From Syntrophomonadaceae bacterium (GTDB lineage: Bacteria; Bacillota; Ch66; Ch109), in NCBI GenBank assembly GCA_012512295.1, contig JAAZDI010000335.1:1-15275 (forward strand): 15,275 bases of DNA, in the 5' to 3' direction. How positions within the stretch are numbered: the first letter of the stretch is position 1; each line of letters starts with the position of its first letter. Below are positions 13,854 through 15,275 of the stretch, piece by piece. The translations under genes were made by a program, and so were the position numbers. The notes under the pieces are model-generated. The model made no database searches and had not been told where the DNA came from. It worked only from the letters and a program-made list of their open reading frames with translations.

Positions 13854-14699
13854 TTAAAGCTGGACTATCCTTGTCCCAAAATCAATCGGCTTACCAAAAT
13901 ACACCGCCGAGGTAATCAACCCATCCACCCCTGTCTGGGCGTAAGCTTCCGCATTGTTTTCATTGATGCCGCCCGCCGCCAGAAGAACAACATAGTCATA
14001 ATTAGCTCTGATCTGCTCAACGGCTTTGGTCAATTCCGCAGGAGCTACTTTATCAAATTGCAGGCCATGCACTCCGGCCCGGCATAACCGCAAGGCGTCT
14101 TCTACTGTCTCCACTTCAACGAACACCTTTTTTTCGATGACTCTTGCTTTGAGTTCATCCAACTTGGAGATTAGTGCCTCAACCCCGCCAATGAAATTTA
14201 AGTGCTGCTGAAAAATAAGAACCGTTTCCGATAAACCTAGCCGGTGAGGAAGACCGCCGCCGGCTACCACCGCCTTGATTGACAACTCCTTGGTGCCTGG
14301 AAAAACCTTACGTGTGGCAAGAAGTTCGATTTTGGAATTAGCTTGTCGGGCTTTGTTCAAGATTCGATACGTTCTGGTAGCAATACCTGATGCATACTCT
14401 AAGATATTCATCGACACCTTCCAGGCCATGTGCAGGTCCTCTGCATTACCTTCTGCTTCGACCACACTGGTGCGGGGACCGACCTTGGAACCAGAAGCAA
14501 GATAGTGTAAAGGCTTGATGTTCAGCTTATTAAATATTCTTACTACCTCTTCAGTCCCGCAAATCACCGCTTCTTCCCGGCAAATATACTCTATTCTCCC
14601 TTTTTTTCCAGCAATATCCAGAACTACAGTAGTCAGATCTAAATAAGGTATGTCCTCTTTAATGAACTTATCAATACTCTCCTCGGTAAAGTAGATAAT
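13854..14699 (-). CDS. modD: ModD, quinolinate phosphoribosyltransferase-like molybdenum-associated protein; apparent ATT start
   Basis: ModD is related to NadC but found with molybdate-transport and molybdenum-enzyme genes; its reaction is unknown. Signature stretches (numbered from the ATT start, 281 residues) are 'KEDIPYLDLTT' (14-24), 'TRKVFPGTKELSIKAVV' (129-145), 'GGGLPHRLGLSETVL' (147-161) and 'AAGGINENN' (241-249). The Arg-Lys plus 'HRLGLSE' form is ModD-like rather than NadC-like. Family N-termini correspond to 'MIYFTEESIDKFIKEDIPYL', but the codon at that M is ATT (14699-14697). GGAAGGTG lies seven bases upstream, an in-frame TAA stands just before, and the next GTG (14567) would delete 44 conserved-looking residues. 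It follows the TrmO/FmdE gene by two bases, so translational coupling may permit the poor start. Confidence 0.85.
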   Translation of the reverse strand: MIYFTEESIDKFIKEDIPYLDLTTVVLDIAGKKGRIEYICREEAVICGTEEVVRIFNKLNIKPLHYLASGSKVGPRTSVVEAEGNAEDLHMAWKVSMNILEYASGIATRTYRILNKARQANSKIELLATRKVFPGTKELSIKAVVAGGGLPHRLGLSETVLIFQQHLNFIGGVEALISKLDELKARVIEKKVFVEVETVEDALRLCRAGVHGLQFDKVAPAELTKAVEQIRANYDYVVLLAAGGINENNAEAYAQTGVDGLITSAVYFGKPIDFGTRIVQL

Positions 14700-14701
14700 T
14701 T

Positions 14702-15275
14702 TTAGACACCTTCCTTATACTGAACTTCAAATTGCTGGTCTGACGGTAATTCTGTTCGTTGATTACGAGCCTGATCGTCTTTATTGCCCTTAAATGTAAT
14801 TATTATTGCCCGGTTACCCTTTTCCCAAACTGAGATTGCCTGTTCATCATTTTCCTCGAATTGAAAACGGCTGGGATTGGCCAGCTTAGCTAACGTAATT
14901 CCTTGCAAGGCATCTCCCAAACATCGGGAACCGGTCACCGAGACTTTAAGATCATGCGCCGTCAACAGGCCAAACTCTTTTTCCGCCAGTAACGCCATTT
15001 TCACGGCGATCATCAATTGGGCGCATTTTTCCCCGTGGTGGTTCAAAGCTTTTTTCATCAATATGGCTTCCAGTGTGTTGGGATCAGTCGGTTTGATATA
15101 GGGGAGAATCGGCGAAAAAATAATGTCTTGATCGTAATAAGGTTTAATATCTAGAACAGGAGTGCCGTTGATAAAATCAAGATTAGAGACGGTCAGCATA
15201 TTCCCCTGGATACTATCTAATTTGACAACGGTGAGCCCAATGGGATTTGGCCGGTTAAAGGTCCTCAGGCCAAAC
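14702..15275 (-). CDS. TrmO/TsaA-type methyltransferase domain fused to FmdE-like domain (N-terminus beyond window)
   Basis: The frame is open to the right edge, so the 5' end is missing; the internal ATG at 15199 is not the start. The visible 190 residues begin with the end of a TsaA/TrmO domain ('RPNPIGLTVVKLDSIQGN', 'NLDFINGTPVLDIKPYYD'), the SAM-dependent fold that N6-methylates t6A37 in tRNA. It continues into a segment resembling FmdE (formylmethanofuran dehydrogenase subunit E): 'NHHGEKCAQLMIAVKMALLA', then 'SVTGSRCLGDALQGITLAKL', where the H-G-x2-C and second Cys are the likely metal or cluster ligands of that family. FmdE domains occur with molybdenum or tungsten enzymes, and the next gene is modD, so a molybdenum-related role fits better than routine tRNA modification (inference). 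The two genes are two bases apart. Confidence 0.8.
   Translation of the reverse strand, partial: FGLRTFNRPNPIGLTVVKLDSIQGNMLTVSNLDFINGTPVLDIKPYYDQDIIFSPILPYIKPTDPNTLEAILMKKALNHHGEKCAQLMIAVKMALLAEKEFGLLTAHDLKVSVTGSRCLGDALQGITLAKLANPSRFQFEENDEQAISVWEKGNRAIIITFKGNKDDQARNQRTELPSDQQFEVQYKEGV

Noticed and set aside
14527..14567. GTG at 14567 as the modD start
   Set aside because: It would remove the N-terminal part holding KEDIPYLDLTT, which belongs to the family, and it lacks a good ribosome binding site; the upstream ATT fits better.
13854..14699. Nicotinate-nucleotide pyrophosphorylase NadC
   Set aside because: The fold is shared, but the FPGTKELSIKA and GGGLPHRLGLSE motifs and the FmdE-type neighbour fit ModD, and no nadA or nadB is adjacent.

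Overview
The window looks like chromosomal DNA of an anaerobic, flagellated, low- to mid-GC Bacillota (Clostridia / Peptococcaceae-like). The pointers are a classical SAM-I (S-box) riboswitch with an intrinsic terminator, strong AGGAGG-type ribosome binding sites, frequent GTG and TTG starts, a corrinoid methionine synthase, the DUF39 / NIL-ferredoxin / UPF0280 homocysteine route known from methanogens and sulfate reducers, and a ModD-type molybdenum gene. No species can be named from the sequence alone. There is no sign of insertion sequences, prophage, CRISPR arrays, rRNA or tRNA genes.

Left part (1-3770). A partial thiL (thiamine-monophosphate kinase) runs off the left edge on the minus strand. 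Divergent from it is a small membrane protein of the COG2426 'small multi-drug export' family, preceded by a possible 27-codon leader ORF whose stop overlaps its start. A convergent spacer with palindromic repeats and an 8-bp tandem repeat follows. Then comes a minus-strand gene for a fused double nitrilase-type hydrolase whose second domain has lost its catalytic cysteine.

Centre (3766-9811, minus strand). This is the core of the window: a promoter with a perfect TTGACA -35 box, an S-box riboswitch, a terminator/antiterminator switch, then metH (methionine synthase without reactivation domain), a DUF39 homocysteine-biosynthesis protein, a NIL-domain two-cluster ferredoxin, a UPF0280 (ApbE-like) protein and a YjbQ/UPF0047 protein. 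An intrinsic terminator follows. The layout reads as one SAM-repressed transcript that makes homocysteine from aspartate semialdehyde and sulfide and then methylates it to methionine. The riboswitch gives regulatory support, independent of homology, for putting the three poorly characterised proteins in methionine synthesis.

Right part (9843-15275). tatA (Sec-independent export) lies upstream of the riboswitch on the minus strand and is divergent from a plus-strand flagellar set: a FlgG-type rod protein, a FlgJ-type rod-binding domain fused to an SLT lytic transglycosylase, and a membrane-anchored transglutaminase-like protein whose catalytic Cys and His are both replaced. An intrinsic terminator ends this set. 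Converging on it from the right edge are modD and a partial gene joining a TrmO/TsaA methyltransferase domain to an FmdE-like domain. Two genes here, modD and the transglutaminase-like gene, have no canonical start codon where homology or topology puts one; the best candidate in both is ATT.
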